The notes under the pieces were generated by a model. It made no database searches. It was not told the origin of the DNA and was given only the letters and a program-made list of their open reading frames with translations. Shown here in pieces: positions 30,948 through 39,894 of a DNA stretch of 49,643 nt; position 1 is the stretch's first letter, and the number at the start of each line of letters is the position of its first letter. The position numbers were made by a program, and so were the translations under genes. The stretch is taken from contig NZ_JAMDGY010000051.1 in NCBI RefSeq assembly GCF_028656955.1, forward strand, positions 1 through 49,643. Direction: 5' to 3'. This DNA is from Pseudomonas fontis. GTDB lineage: Bacteria; Pseudomonadota; Gammaproteobacteria; Pseudomonadales; Pseudomonadaceae.

Positions 30948-32046
30948 GCCGACACAGCATGGCCCCGGTGAAATTGAACAGGCGGTGCTGGGGCAGGTCC
31001 ATCAGCGCCTGCTCGATGCGCTCGACCAGGGCCTCGGCGTGCCAGCGCGCGTCATAGCGCTGGGCAATCAATTGGCGCGTGGTGTGCTGGGCCTGCTGCC
31101 AGCGGGCTTCGTCGCTGTAGAGCTGGGCGGCGGCGTCGGCCAGGGCTTCGGCCAGCGACACTACGCTGCCGGGCCAGGGCAGGGCGCCGTGCATGGCCTC
31201 GCTGCCGATGGGCGTGGTCACGCTGGGCGTACCGCATTGAATGGCATCCACCAGCAGCCGCTTGATGCCGCCACCAAAACGCAGTGGCGCCAGGCAGACG
31301 CGGGCCTTGCTCATCAATACCTGCGCGGGCTCGGTGCACGCCTGAACGTGAAAACCCTCATCCGGCTGGTGCAGGGCGAGTTCCCTGGCTGCGAGGCTAA
31401 TCCCGTGGACCTGCAACTGCGCTTCGGGCAGGCGGCGACGCAGCATCGGCCAGAGGCTGTGCTTGAGCCACAGCAGCGCGTCACGGCTGGCAGGGTCGGT
31501 GAAGTCAGCCAGGAAGATGAAGCCATCGCGCTCAGCGAACGGGCGTGCCGGCTCGGCGCTCAGCAGGCTGGGACACCAGTGCAGCAGGTGGTCGGGCATG
31601 CCGAAGCCGTTGACCAGCAGGTTGATCTCGACATCGGAGGGCAGCAGGCTGAGGTCGCAGCGGTACAGGGCGGCGATTTCGCGTTGGGTCAGCGCAGCGC
31701 CGGCCATCTGCTGGTACAGGTCAGGGCCGGAGGTGGCGAACAGCGCGCGAAAGTCGTTGCTGTCCAGGCCTTCCGCGAGGCGCCGCCGCAGCAGTTGCTG
31801 GCGGGCGCTGCCCAGGCTTTGCAGGGCATTGCATTCGAGCAGGCGCAAGGCCTCGGGGAAGCGCTGGCGAACCTGCGGGCCAAAGCTTTCCTCGGTACTG
31901 AAGTGGTCGAACAGCACCACGTCGGGTGATTGTTCGCAGGCGGTCGGGAATTGCTCGGTAATGCGCCAGCCCCGGGCGATCAGGGCGTTGCGCAGGTCCA
32001 GCCGAGGTTGGCCGAGGGCCAGGAGGTTCAGGGGGGAGGTGGACAT
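30916..32046 (-). CDS. Glycosyltransferase, GT4/GT1-like
   Basis: The protein has 376 residues. The C-terminal half carries the GT-B signature LAPLRFGGGIKRLLVDAIQC followed by GTPSVTTPIGSEAM, as in nucleotide-sugar-dependent glycosyltransferases of family 4. The N-terminal half is poorly conserved and sets the acceptor. It might modify a polysaccharide or protein. ATG 32046 is the likely start (MSTSPLNLLALG). It follows the single-receiver gene on the same strand after 67 bp, and its end overlaps convergently with cobF by 32 bp. No polysaccharide cluster is adjacent, so the product is unknown. Confidence 0.8.
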   Translation of the reverse strand: MSTSPLNLLALGQPRLDLRNALIARGWRITEQFPTACEQSPDVVLFDHFSTEESFGPQVRQRFPEALRLLECNALQSLGSARQQLLRRRLAEGLDSNDFRALFATSGPDLYQQMAGAALTQREIAALYRCDLSLLPSDVEINLLVNGFGMPDHLLHWCPSLLSAEPARPFAERDGFIFLADFTDPASRDALLWLKHSLWPMLRRRLPEAQLQVHGISLAARELALHQPDEGFHVQACTEPAQVLMSKARVCLAPLRFGGGIKRLLVDAIQCGTPSVTTPIGSEAMHGALPWPGSVVSLAEALADAAAQLYSDEARWQQAQHTTRQLIAQRYDARWHAEALVERIEQALMDLPQHRLFNFTGAMLCRLTDAATDRCP

Positions 32047-32113
32047 GGGGGACCCGGTTAAAAGGGGCGTATTAAACCAGAAGGCGGGCCCCCGCAGGGT
32101 CACGGCCAAGGGT

Positions 32114-32473
32114 TCAGCCGGCAAGAATCCCGTTCACCTTGTCACGCAACTGATCAATGCTGAACGGCTTGCCAATCGAGTGCATGCCATCTGGCAGCTC
32201 AAGCGCATCGGCATAGCCACTGGCAAACAGGATCGGCAACAACGGCCGCGCCTCCCGTGCCCGCAAGGCCAGGCTCCTGCCGTCCATATCGGGCAGGCCG
32301 ACATCGGTCATCATCAACGCCAACGACTGCCCGGCGTCTTCCAGTACGTTCAGCGCCGCTGCGGCATCCGCAGCCTCGACCACGGCATAGCCCAGCTCAC
32401 CGAGCACATCGACAATCAGCATCCGCACGATGTCGTCGTCTTCGACAACCAGCAGGGGCAAGGTAGGGGGCAT
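32114..32473 (-). CDS. Single-domain response regulator (CheY-like)
   Basis: This 119-residue receiver domain has no output domain. The phosphorylation site is Asp57 (LMMTDVGLPDMDG), with the acidic pair in LLVVEDDD and Lys104-region in SIGKPF. AGGA precedes ATG 32473. It is divergent from the large hybrid kinase gene 275 bp away, which is a likely phospho-donor. A similar lone receiver closes that kinase operon at 38896. Confidence 0.9.
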   Translation of the reverse strand: MPPTLPLLVVEDDDIVRMLIVDVLGELGYAVVEAADAAAALNVLEDAGQSLALMMTDVGLPDMDGRSLALRAREARPLLPILFASGYADALELPDGMHSIGKPFSIDQLRDKVNGILAG

Positions 32474-32748
32474 GGCCAGCAATCCTGTACAAAAGGTGAC
32501 ACTTAATCTGTAAGCGCAACGGCATTCGAAGTTCCCGAAAACCTGAAAAAACCGGGCGGGCGCGCAGCATAACGGCCCTGTACGCAACAGGGAACGATTG
32601 CGTTACCTACCCCTCAAATGCTGGCTAAGTGCCCTGTCAGAATAGGCAAAGGCAGATAGACTCGAAAGTCGAAGGGGGCATTTTTGTTTGCATGTGCCGC
32701 CATAAACTAGAACTATTACTCGAATTGACTCCTTGTCCGGACTTTGAC

Positions 32749-35700
32749 ATGACCCAAGCAGCCTCGACCGACCAACAGAGCTTTCGCAAGCTGCTGAGCC
32801 GAAACATCGGCTTGCCTCTGGGGGTTGGCTTGTTGAGCGCGGTGGTGTTCATCGCGATCATTGCCTACCTGCTCTCGGCGATCCAGTGGGTGAAACACAC
32901 CGACCGGGTGATCAACAACGCCACCGAGGCGGTCAAGCTGTCGATCGACATGGAGACCGGCATGCGCGGCTTCCTGCTGACCGGCGAGGAGCACTTCCTT
33001 GACCCCTACGAGGTCGCCAGGCCGCGCATACAGGCCGAGCTGGACAGCCTCAAGCAACTGGTCGCCGACAACCCGACCCAGGTTGACCGGCTGACCCGGC
33101 TGCAAGCCCTGCAAAACGAGTGGAATGCCTTCGCCAGCGAACTGATCACCCTGCGCCGGGAAAGCGGCGAGTACCGCGCGCCGATCCGTTCCGGCCGGGG
33201 CAAGCGCCTGACGGATGAGATCCGCAAGGAATACGACGCCTTTGTCGCCACCGAGCAGCAACTGCGCCAGGCCCGCAACGAGACCGTCAGCACCATCACG
33301 GTGGCCTCGATCTCCATCTACCTGGCCTTCGTCGTGCTGTTCAGCGCCTTGTTGGCCTATATCGGGCGGCGTGACCTGCTCAGCCTGTCCGGCAACTACG
33401 CGGCCAACCTCGAAGCCCAGCAGCGCGCCACCGAGCGCCTGCAACAACAGGCCTGGCTGCGCAGCGGGCAAACCCAATTGGCCGAGCAGGTGCTGGGCCA
33501 GCTGACCCTGCCGACCCTTGGGCACAATATCCTGCAATTCTTCGGCAACTACCTGGGCAGCGTGGTGGCCGCGGTCTATGTGCGTGACGACCATGGCAAC
33601 CTGCAACGTGTCGCCAGCTACGGCTTCTCCCGCGAGCAGGAGAACGAGCAGCAGCTGTTCGGCGCCCAGGAAAGCCTGCTGGGGCAGGCCGTGATGCAAG
33701 GGCGCCTGGTGCGCCTGGACGATGTGCCCCAGGGCTATTTCAAGGTCAACTCCGGCCTGGGCGATGGCTTGCCATGCAGCGTAATGATCCTGCCGGCGAA
33801 CAACGATGGCCGGGTCAACGGGGTGGTCGAGCTGGGCTTCCTGCGCCCGTTGAGCGAGCGTGACACCGAGTTCCTCGAACTGGTCGGCGACAACGTGGGT
33901 ATCTCCATTGAAAGCGCACGTTATCGCCAACGCTTGCAGGAAGTGCTCGCCGAGACCCAGCAGCTCAACGAAGAGCTGCAAGTCCAGCAGGAAGAACTCA
34001 AGACCGCCAACGAAGAGCTCGAAGAGCAGTCCCGCGTGCTCAAGGAGTCCCAGGCCCACCTGGAAACCCAGCAGGCGGAACTGGAGCAGACCAACGAGCA
34101 GCTTGCCGAACGCACCGAGGCCCTGGCCGAGCAGCGTGATGCGCTGAACCACAAGAACGGCGAGTTGAACCAGGTCCAGGTCGAGCTGCAGGAGCGCGCC
34201 GAAGAGCTGCAGCGCTCCAGCAAGTACAAGTCCGAATTCCTCGCCAACATGTCCCATGAGCTGCGTACACCGCTCAACAGTTCGCTGATCCTGGCCAAGC
34301 TGCTGGCCGAGAACGCCCAGGAGAACCTTACGGGTGAACAGGTCAAGTTCGCCGAGTCGATCTACTCGGCCGGCAACGACCTGCTCACCCTGATCAACGA
34401 CATCCTCGACATCGCCAAGGTCGAAGCCGGCAAGCTCGACGTACGTGCCGAAACCACACCGGTCGCACGCCTGGCAGAGGGCATGCGCGGCCTGTTCGGG
34501 CCGTTGGCAGCGGAGAAGGGCTTGACCTACACCGTGAGCATCGACCCCGATGTACCGGCAACGCTCTACACCGACCGCCAGCGACTGGAGCAGATCCTCA
34601 AGAACCTGCTGTCGAACGCCTTCAAGTTCACCGACAAAGGCCAGGTCAGCCTGAGCATCGGTTATCAGGTGGGCAGCGGCCTGGTGTTCTCGGTGCGCGA
34701 CAGCGGCATCGGCATTGCCGCCGACCAGCAGCAAAGCATCTTCGAAGCCTTCCACCAGGCCGATGGCACCACCAACCGCAAATACGGCGGCACGGGCCTG
34801 GGCCTGTCGATTTCCCGCGACCTGGCGCAGTTGCTCGGTGGCCAGATCAGCGTCGACAGCAGCCTGGGCCAAGGCAGCGTGTTCAGCCTGATCCTGCCCG
34901 AGCGCTACGAACCGATCGTCAACCAGAGCCGTCCGGTGGTGATCAGCCAACCGGCGCCGGCCTACCAGCCGCAGGTGGTCGAGCCGGTGCTGGACGTGCC
35001 GCGCGCTGCGCCGAGCTTCCCCGACGACCGCCACAACGCGCCGTTCAGCAATCGCTGCATCCTGGTGATCGAGGATGAGCCGAACTTTGCCCGCATCCTC
35101 CTCGACCTGGCCCACGAGCTGGGCTACAGCTGCCTGGTGGCCCAGGCCGCCGATGAAGGTTTCGAACTGGCGGCAGGCTTTATCCCCGATGCGATCCTGC
35201 TCGACATGCGCCTGCCCGACCATTCCGGGCTGACCGTGCTGCAACGGCTCAAGGAGCAGGCCAGCACGCGGCATATCCCGGTGCACATCATTTCCGTCGA
35301 AGACCGCGTCGAGGCCGCCATGCACATGGGCGCCATCGGCTATGCGGTCAAGCCGACCAGCCGTGAAGAACTCAAGGTGGTATTCGCCCGCCTGGAAGAC
35401 AAGCTGACGCAGAAGCTCAAGCACATCCTGCTGGTCGAGGACGATGACCTGCAACGCGAAAGCATCGCCCGCCTGATCGGCGACGAAGACATCCAGATCA
35501 CCGCCGTGGGCATGGCCCAGGAAGCCCTCGACCTGCTGCGCGAGAACGTCTACGACTGCATGATCATCGACCTCAAGCTGCCGGACATGCTTGGCAACGA
35601 ACTGCTCAAGCGCATGACTGCCGAAGACATCCGCGCCTTCCCGCCGGTCATCGTCTACACCGGGCGCAACCTGACCCGTGACGAAGAGGCCGACCTGCTC

Positions 35701-36234
35701 AAGTATTCGCGCTCGATCATCATCAAGGGCGCCCGCTCGCCGGAGCGCCTGCTTGATGAAGTCACGCTGTTTCTGCACAAAGTCGAATCGACGCTGTCCC
35801 ATGAAAGGCAACGCATGCTCAAGACCGCGCGCAGCCGCGACAAGGTCTTCGAGGGGCGCAAAATCTTGCTGGTGGACGACGATGTGCGCAACATCTTCGC
35901 CCTCACCAGTGCCCTGGAGCACAAGGGGGCGATTGTCGAGATCGGCCGTAACGGCCGCGAGGCCATCGAAAAACTCGAGCAGCACAGCGACATCGACCTG
36001 GTGCTGATGGACGTGATGATGCCGGAAATGGACGGCTACGAAGCGACCCGGCTGATCCGCCAGGACGCCCGCTGGCGCAAACTGCCGATCATCGCGGTCA
36101 CTGCCAAGGCGATGAAGGATGACCAGGAGCGCTGCCTGCAAGCCGGCGCCAACGACTACCTGGCCAAACCGATCGAGCTGGACCGCCTGTTCTCGCTGAT
36201 CCGTGTATGGCTGCCGCAACTGGAGCGAATTTGA
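32749..36234 (+). CDS. CHASE3-GAF hybrid histidine kinase with three receiver domains
   Basis: This inner-membrane sensor kinase has 1161 residues. Domains in order: membrane helix (about 20-43); periplasmic CHASE3 (ETGMRGFLLTGEEHFLDPYE); second helix (about 185-207); GAF (about 240-390); a long coiled coil rich in Glu and Gln (about 395-495); HisKA with His503 (FLANMSHELRTPLN); HATPase with NLLSNAFKFT and GGTGLGLS; then three receivers starting near 769, 890 and 1037, with Asp sites in LLDMRLPD, IIDLKLPD and LMDVMMPE. I chose ATG 32749, placing the helix at the N-terminus. The ribosome site is weak. It begins a tightly coupled run with CheR- and CheB-like genes. The signal is unknown. Confidence 0.92.
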   Translation: MTQAASTDQQSFRKLLSRNIGLPLGVGLLSAVVFIAIIAYLLSAIQWVKHTDRVINNATEAVKLSIDMETGMRGFLLTGEEHFLDPYEVARPRIQAELDSLKQLVADNPTQVDRLTRLQALQNEWNAFASELITLRRESGEYRAPIRSGRGKRLTDEIRKEYDAFVATEQQLRQARNETVSTITVASISIYLAFVVLFSALLAYIGRRDLLSLSGNYAANLEAQQRATERLQQQAWLRSGQTQLAEQVLGQLTLPTLGHNILQFFGNYLGSVVAAVYVRDDHGNLQRVASYGFSREQENEQQLFGAQESLLGQAVMQGRLVRLDDVPQGYFKVNSGLGDGLPCSVMILPANNDGRVNGVVELGFLRPLSERDTEFLELVGDNVGISIESARYRQRLQEVLAETQQLNEELQVQQEELKTANEELEEQSRVLKESQAHLETQQAELEQTNEQLAERTEALAEQRDALNHKNGELNQVQVELQERAEELQRSSKYKSEFLANMSHELRTPLNSSLILAKLLAENAQENLTGEQVKFAESIYSAGNDLLTLINDILDIAKVEAGKLDVRAETTPVARLAEGMRGLFGPLAAEKGLTYTVSIDPDVPATLYTDRQRLEQILKNLLSNAFKFTDKGQVSLSIGYQVGSGLVFSVRDSGIGIAADQQQSIFEAFHQADGTTNRKYGGTGLGLSISRDLAQLLGGQISVDSSLGQGSVFSLILPERYEPIVNQSRPVVISQPAPAYQPQVVEPVLDVPRAAPSFPDDRHNAPFSNRCILVIEDEPNFARILLDLAHELGYSCLVAQAADEGFELAAGFIPDAILLDMRLPDHSGLTVLQRLKEQASTRHIPVHIISVEDRVEAAMHMGAIGYAVKPTSREELKVVFARLEDKLTQKLKHILLVEDDDLQRESIARLIGDEDIQITAVGMAQEALDLLRENVYDCMIIDLKLPDMLGNELLKRMTAEDIRAFPPVIVYTGRNLTRDEEADLLKYSRSIIIKGARSPERLLDEVTLFLHKVESTLSHERQRMLKTARSRDKVFEGRKILLVDDDVRNIFALTSALEHKGAIVEIGRNGREAIEKLEQHSDIDLVLMDVMMPEMDGYEATRLIRQDARWRKLPIIAVTAKAMKDDQERCLQAGANDYLAKPIELDRLFSLIRVWLPQLERI

Positions 36235-37052
36235 TCATAGAGCGCAATACCGACATTGAAATCCGGCTGTTGATCGAAGCGATCTACCTCAAGTACAGCT
36301 ATGACTTTCGCGATTATTCCGGCGCCTCGATCAAGCGCCGGGTGCTGCACGCAACCCGTCAGTTCGAGTGTGCCACGGTGTCTGCGCTGCAGGAGCGGGT
36401 GCTGCACGATCCGGGGATGTTCCTGCAACTGCTGCAATACCTGACGATCCCGGTCAGCGAGATGTTCCGCGACCCCGAGCACTTCCTTGCGCTGCGCCGC
36501 GAAGTAGTGCCGCACCTGCGCACCTGGCCGTCGATCAAGATCTGGATCGCCGGTTGCAGCACCGGCGAGGAGGTCTATTCGATGGCCATCCTGTTGCGCG
36601 AGGAAGGGCTGTTGGAGCGCACGATCATCTACGCCACCGACATCAACCCAAGCTCGCTGGAGAAGGCCAAGCAGGGCATCTACTCGATGCAGAGCATCCG
36701 CGAGTACACCGAGAACTATCAGCGGGCAGGCGGCCGCCAGGCGTTCAGCGACTACTACACCGCCGCCTACGGCAACGCCATTCTCGACAGCAGCCTGCGC
36801 GAGAACGTGACCTTCGCCGACCACAGCCTGGCCACCGACAGCGTGTTCTCCGAAACCCAGCTGGTGTCGTGCCGCAATGTGCTGATCTATTTCAACAAGA
36901 ACCTGCAGGACCGCGCCTTCGGCTTGTTTCACGAGTCGCTGTGCCACCGAGGCTTCCTGGTGCTGGGCAGCAAGGAAACCCTGGATTTCTCTGCCTATTC
37001 GGACCGCTTCGAGGCGTTGGTCAAGCCCGAGCGGATCTACCGCAAGCTATGA
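36231..37052 (+). CDS. CheR-type protein-glutamate methyltransferase
   Basis: This 273-residue SAM-dependent methyltransferase carries the CheR motifs: SAM-binding WIAGCSTGEEVYSMA, then TDINPSSLEKA and VSCRNVLIYFN. The N-terminal helices match the CheR_N region, but there is no TPR tail. I chose TTG 36231: GGAG lies five bases upstream and the TTG overlaps the kinase stop (TTGA). An ATG at 36207 lies inside the kinase gene. It is coupled by ATGA overlap to the CheB-like gene. No methyl-accepting receptor is encoded nearby, so the methylation target could be the kinase coiled coil, which is rich in Glu and Gln, or a distant receptor. Confidence 0.9.
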   Translation: MIIERNTDIEIRLLIEAIYLKYSYDFRDYSGASIKRRVLHATRQFECATVSALQERVLHDPGMFLQLLQYLTIPVSEMFRDPEHFLALRREVVPHLRTWPSIKIWIAGCSTGEEVYSMAILLREEGLLERTIIYATDINPSSLEKAKQGIYSMQSIREYTENYQRAGGRQAFSDYYTAAYGNAILDSSLRENVTFADHSLATDSVFSETQLVSCRNVLIYFNKNLQDRAFGLFHESLCHRGFLVLGSKETLDFSAYSDRFEALVKPERIYRKL

Positions 37053-37624
37053 ACCCGGTCGAAGCGATCGTCCTGGGCGCCTCGGCCGGTGGCGTCAGTG
37101 CGCTGCTGACGGTGTTTGCCGCGTTGCCGCGCGATTACCCGATCCCGCTGCTGTGCGTGCTGCACCTGCCGGATGACCGCCACAGCCAGCTGGCCGAGGT
37201 GTTCAGCCGGCGCCTGCACCGCCCGGTGCGCGAAGCGCAGGACAAGCAGCACATCGAACCCGGCATGATCTATGTAGCAGGGCCGGGCTATCACCTGTCG
37301 GTGGAGCGTGATCGCAGCGTGTCCCTGAGCCAGGAGGAGCGCGTGCATTTTTCACGGCCTTCCATCGATTTTCTGTTTGAGTCGGCGGCCGATGCCTACG
37401 GCCGTGGCCTGGTCGGTGTGCTGTTGACCGGGGCCAATGAAGACGGCGCCAGAGGCCTGGCGCGTATCCAACAATGTGGCGGCCGGACCATCGTTCAGGA
37501 CCCGGCCCAGGCGCAAGTCGCCGTCATGCCAGAAGCAGCGCTGGCGCTGCTGCGGCCTGACCATATACTCCCTTTGAACGGCATCGGGCACTTGCTCGCC
37601 ACGCTGGAATCCTGCGAATGCTAA
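37049..37624 (+). CDS. CheB-type methylesterase lacking a receiver domain
   Basis: This 191-residue protein is only the catalytic CheB domain. The triad regions are visible: Ser in LGASAGGVSAL, His in VLHLPDDRHSQL, Asp in LTGANEDGARG. Chemotaxis CheB has an N-terminal receiver that controls it; here that part is missing. The separate receiver proteins of the operon could play that part. It overlaps the CheR-like gene by four bases (ATGA) and the next kinase gene by seven (ATGCTAA). Confidence 0.9.
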   Translation: MNPVEAIVLGASAGGVSALLTVFAALPRDYPIPLLCVLHLPDDRHSQLAEVFSRRLHRPVREAQDKQHIEPGMIYVAGPGYHLSVERDRSVSLSQEERVHFSRPSIDFLFESAADAYGRGLVGVLLTGANEDGARGLARIQQCGGRTIVQDPAQAQVAVMPEAALALLRPDHILPLNGIGHLLATLESCEC

Positions 37625-38844
37625 GCCATATCCAAGCCAAACTGCTGATCGTCGACGACCTGCCGGAGAACCTGGTGGCGCTCGAAGCGCTGATCAAGGC
37701 CGACGACCGCGAGGTGTACCAGGCGCAGTCGGCCGACCAGGCACTGGGCTTGCTGCTGGAGCACGAGTTTGCCCTGGCCATTCTCGACGTACAGATGCCC
37801 GGCATGAACGGCTTCGAACTGGCCGAACTGATGCGCGGCACCGAGAAAACCAAGAACATCCCGATTGTTTTCGTCAGCGCTGCGGCCCGTGAAATGAACT
37901 ACGCGTTCAAGGGCTATGAAAGCGGCGCCGTGGACTTCCTGCACAAGCCGCTGGACACCCACGCGGTGAAGAGCAAGGTGGCGGTGTTCGTCGACCTGTT
38001 CCGCCAGCGCAAGGCCCTCGACCAGCAGTTGCAGGCGCTGGAGCGCAGCCGCCAGGAGCAGGAGCTGCTGCTGGCCCAGTTGCAGGTGGCACGGGGCGAG
38101 CTGGAGCATGCCGTGCGCATGCGGGATGACTTCATGTCGATCGTCTCCCACGAAGTGCGCACGCCGCTCAACGGGCTGATCCTCGAAACCCAGCTGCGCA
38201 AGCTGCACCTGGCGCGGGACAACGCCGATGCCTTTACCCTGGACAAGATGCGCGCCATGGTCGAGCGCGACGAACGGCAGATCAACAGCCTGATCCGCCT
38301 GATCGAAGACATGCTTGATGTGTCGCGCATTCGCACCGGTAAGCTGTCGATCCGGCCTTCGCAATTTGACCTCAGCCAGCTGGTGACGGGGCTGGTGGAG
38401 AACTTCGCCGCGCAGGCCAGGGCGGCGGACTGCAACCTGGAGCTGGAGATCAATGCGCCGGTGGTCGGGGTCTGGGACGAGTTTCGCATCGAGCAGGTGA
38501 TTGCCAACCTGCTGACCAACGCCCTGCGCTACGGCAGCAAGCGCCCGGTGCAGGTGCGCGTGCAGGAAGCCGACGGCATGGCCTGTGTCGAGGTGCGCGA
38601 CCATGGCATCGGCATCAGTGAGGCGAACCAGCAACGGATCTTTCAGCAGTTCGAACGGGTCTCATCCAGTCAGAGCACTGCCGGTTTGGGCCTGGGCCTG
38701 TATATCTCCGAGCAGATCGTGCTGGCCCACGGTGGCAGTATCCGCGTGAACAGTGCCGAGGGGCAGGGTGCAACCTTTGTCGTGCGCCTGCCGCTGGTAC
38801 GCGACACGCGTGAAAATACGCAGCAGCAGGCAACCTCTGCGTAA
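37618..38844 (+). CDS. Receiver-histidine kinase hybrid, soluble
   Basis: This 408-residue cytoplasmic protein has an N-terminal receiver (LLIVDDLPENLVALEALI, with Asp in AILDVQMPGMNG, and Lys in LHKPLD), a linking coiled coil (about 130-175), HisKA with the phospho-His in MSIVSHEVRTPLNGL, and HATPase with NLLTNALRYG and GLGLGLYIS. There is no membrane segment. It probably takes phosphate from the large kinase on its receiver and controls its own kinase, or links the two. It overlaps the CheB-like gene by seven bases. Confidence 0.92.
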   Translation: MLSHIQAKLLIVDDLPENLVALEALIKADDREVYQAQSADQALGLLLEHEFALAILDVQMPGMNGFELAELMRGTEKTKNIPIVFVSAAAREMNYAFKGYESGAVDFLHKPLDTHAVKSKVAVFVDLFRQRKALDQQLQALERSRQEQELLLAQLQVARGELEHAVRMRDDFMSIVSHEVRTPLNGLILETQLRKLHLARDNADAFTLDKMRAMVERDERQINSLIRLIEDMLDVSRIRTGKLSIRPSQFDLSQLVTGLVENFAAQARAADCNLELEINAPVVGVWDEFRIEQVIANLLTNALRYGSKRPVQVRVQEADGMACVEVRDHGIGISEANQQRIFQQFERVSSSQSTAGLGLGLYISEQIVLAHGGSIRVNSAEGQGATFVVRLPLVRDTRENTQQQATSA

Positions 38845-38895
38845 GCCAGGGGTCGTATGGCGGTCCTATCGAGTGAATAGAGCTAAGGCATTGGC

Positions 38896-39273
38896 ATGAG
38901 CGAAGATGCACAAGATGTAGTACTGGTGGTCGAAGACGAGCCGGTGATCCGCATGGTCCTCAAGGACTATCTGTCCGGTGAGGGCTATCACGTGTTGGTC
39001 GCCGAAGATGGCGAACAGGCGTTCAAGATCCTCGCCAGCAAACCGCACCTGGACCTGATCGTTACCGATTTCCGCCTGCCGGGCGGGATTTCCGGGGTGC
39101 AGATTGCCGAGCCAGCAGTGAAGCTGCGCCCGGACTTGAAGGTGATCTTCATCAGCGGCTACCCGGCCGAGATCCGCGAGTCGGGCAGCCCGATTGCCTT
39201 CAAGGCGCCGATCCTGGCCAAGCCGTTTGACCTGGACAGCCTGCGCGACCAGATCCAGGAACTGCTGAAATAG
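38896..39273 (+). CDS. Single-domain response regulator
   Basis: This 125-residue receiver-only protein has Asp58 (LIVTDFRLPGGISG), the acidic pair in VVEDEP and the conserved Lys in ILAKPFDL. It lies 51 bp after the soluble kinase gene on the same strand and most likely belongs to that phosphorelay. It ends six bases before the convergent TetR gene. Its partner output is not visible. Confidence 0.9.
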   Translation: MSEDAQDVVLVVEDEPVIRMVLKDYLSGEGYHVLVAEDGEQAFKILASKPHLDLIVTDFRLPGGISGVQIAEPAVKLRPDLKVIFISGYPAEIRESGSPIAFKAPILAKPFDLDSLRDQIQELLK

Positions 39274-39279
39274 CCCGCT

Positions 39280-39885
39280 TCAGGCAGCGGAACTGATCAC
39301 CCCGGTTGCCAGGGTGCGTTCAATCGCGCCCAGCAACATGTTCTCCATCAATGCCAGGCGCTGCGCCTCGGGCAAGGGCGATTGCTGCAACCAGCCGGGG
39401 AGGCTGTTGAGCAGCGTGGCGATGACGTGCCCGGTGGCTTCCAGGCTGGCCGCTGGCAGCGCCGCTCGGGGGGCGATCAGGTTGAGCAGGCGCGTTTCAT
39501 AGTCGCGGCGCAAGGCCGCGATACGCGCTTGCTGCTCGTCACTCAGGCAGCACACATCACGCTCCGCCAGGCGGAACTGCAGCGGCCGTTCGGCGTGCAG
39601 CGTCCAGTGCGCGCGAATCACCGTCGCCAGTACCTGGGTTGCGCCGCGCGCGCGCGCGGGTGGGTTGAGGGTGGCCAGCAGCTCTTCGAACAGCTCTTCG
39701 ATCAGGTCGAACAGCAAGTGCTGCTTGCTCGGAAAATGGTGATACAGAGAACCGGCCGTCAGCCCCAGGTGGCTGGCCAGTTCGCGCATGCTGACCTGGC
39801 CGAAGCCCTTGTTTGCGAAGAGCTCGAGCGCTTTGTCGCGTCGTTCCTCGAAATTGGCGCAGCGTTCGGCGCAGGTCATTGGCAT
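39280..39885 (-). CDS. TetR-family regulator
   Basis: This 201-residue repressor has an N-terminal HTH (ALELFANKGFGQVSMRELAS, then GLTAGSLYHHFPSKQHLL), usual for TetR, and a variable helical ligand domain. GAGG lies seven bases before ATG 39885. It is the third gene of the run thiolase, dehydrogenase, regulator, starting nine bases after the dehydrogenase stop, so it probably regulates that operon in response to an acyl-CoA. Confidence 0.9.
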   Translation of the reverse strand: MPMTCAERCANFEERRDKALELFANKGFGQVSMRELASHLGLTAGSLYHHFPSKQHLLFDLIEELFEELLATLNPPARARGATQVLATVIRAHWTLHAERPLQFRLAERDVCCLSDEQQARIAALRRDYETRLLNLIAPRAALPAASLEATGHVIATLLNSLPGWLQQSPLPEAQRLALMENMLLGAIERTLATGVISSAA

Positions 39886-39894
39886 GCTGCTACC

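Noticed and set aside
32716..36219. Very long open frame (1167 codons) antisense to the hybrid kinase
   Set aside because: It mirrors the kinase codon pattern of a GC-rich genome, has no family motif and no ribosome site. The kinase on the other strand has full domain support.
32749..39273. Classical chemotaxis operon
   Set aside because: There is no CheA, CheW or methyl-accepting receptor; the kinases are HisKA-type hybrids.
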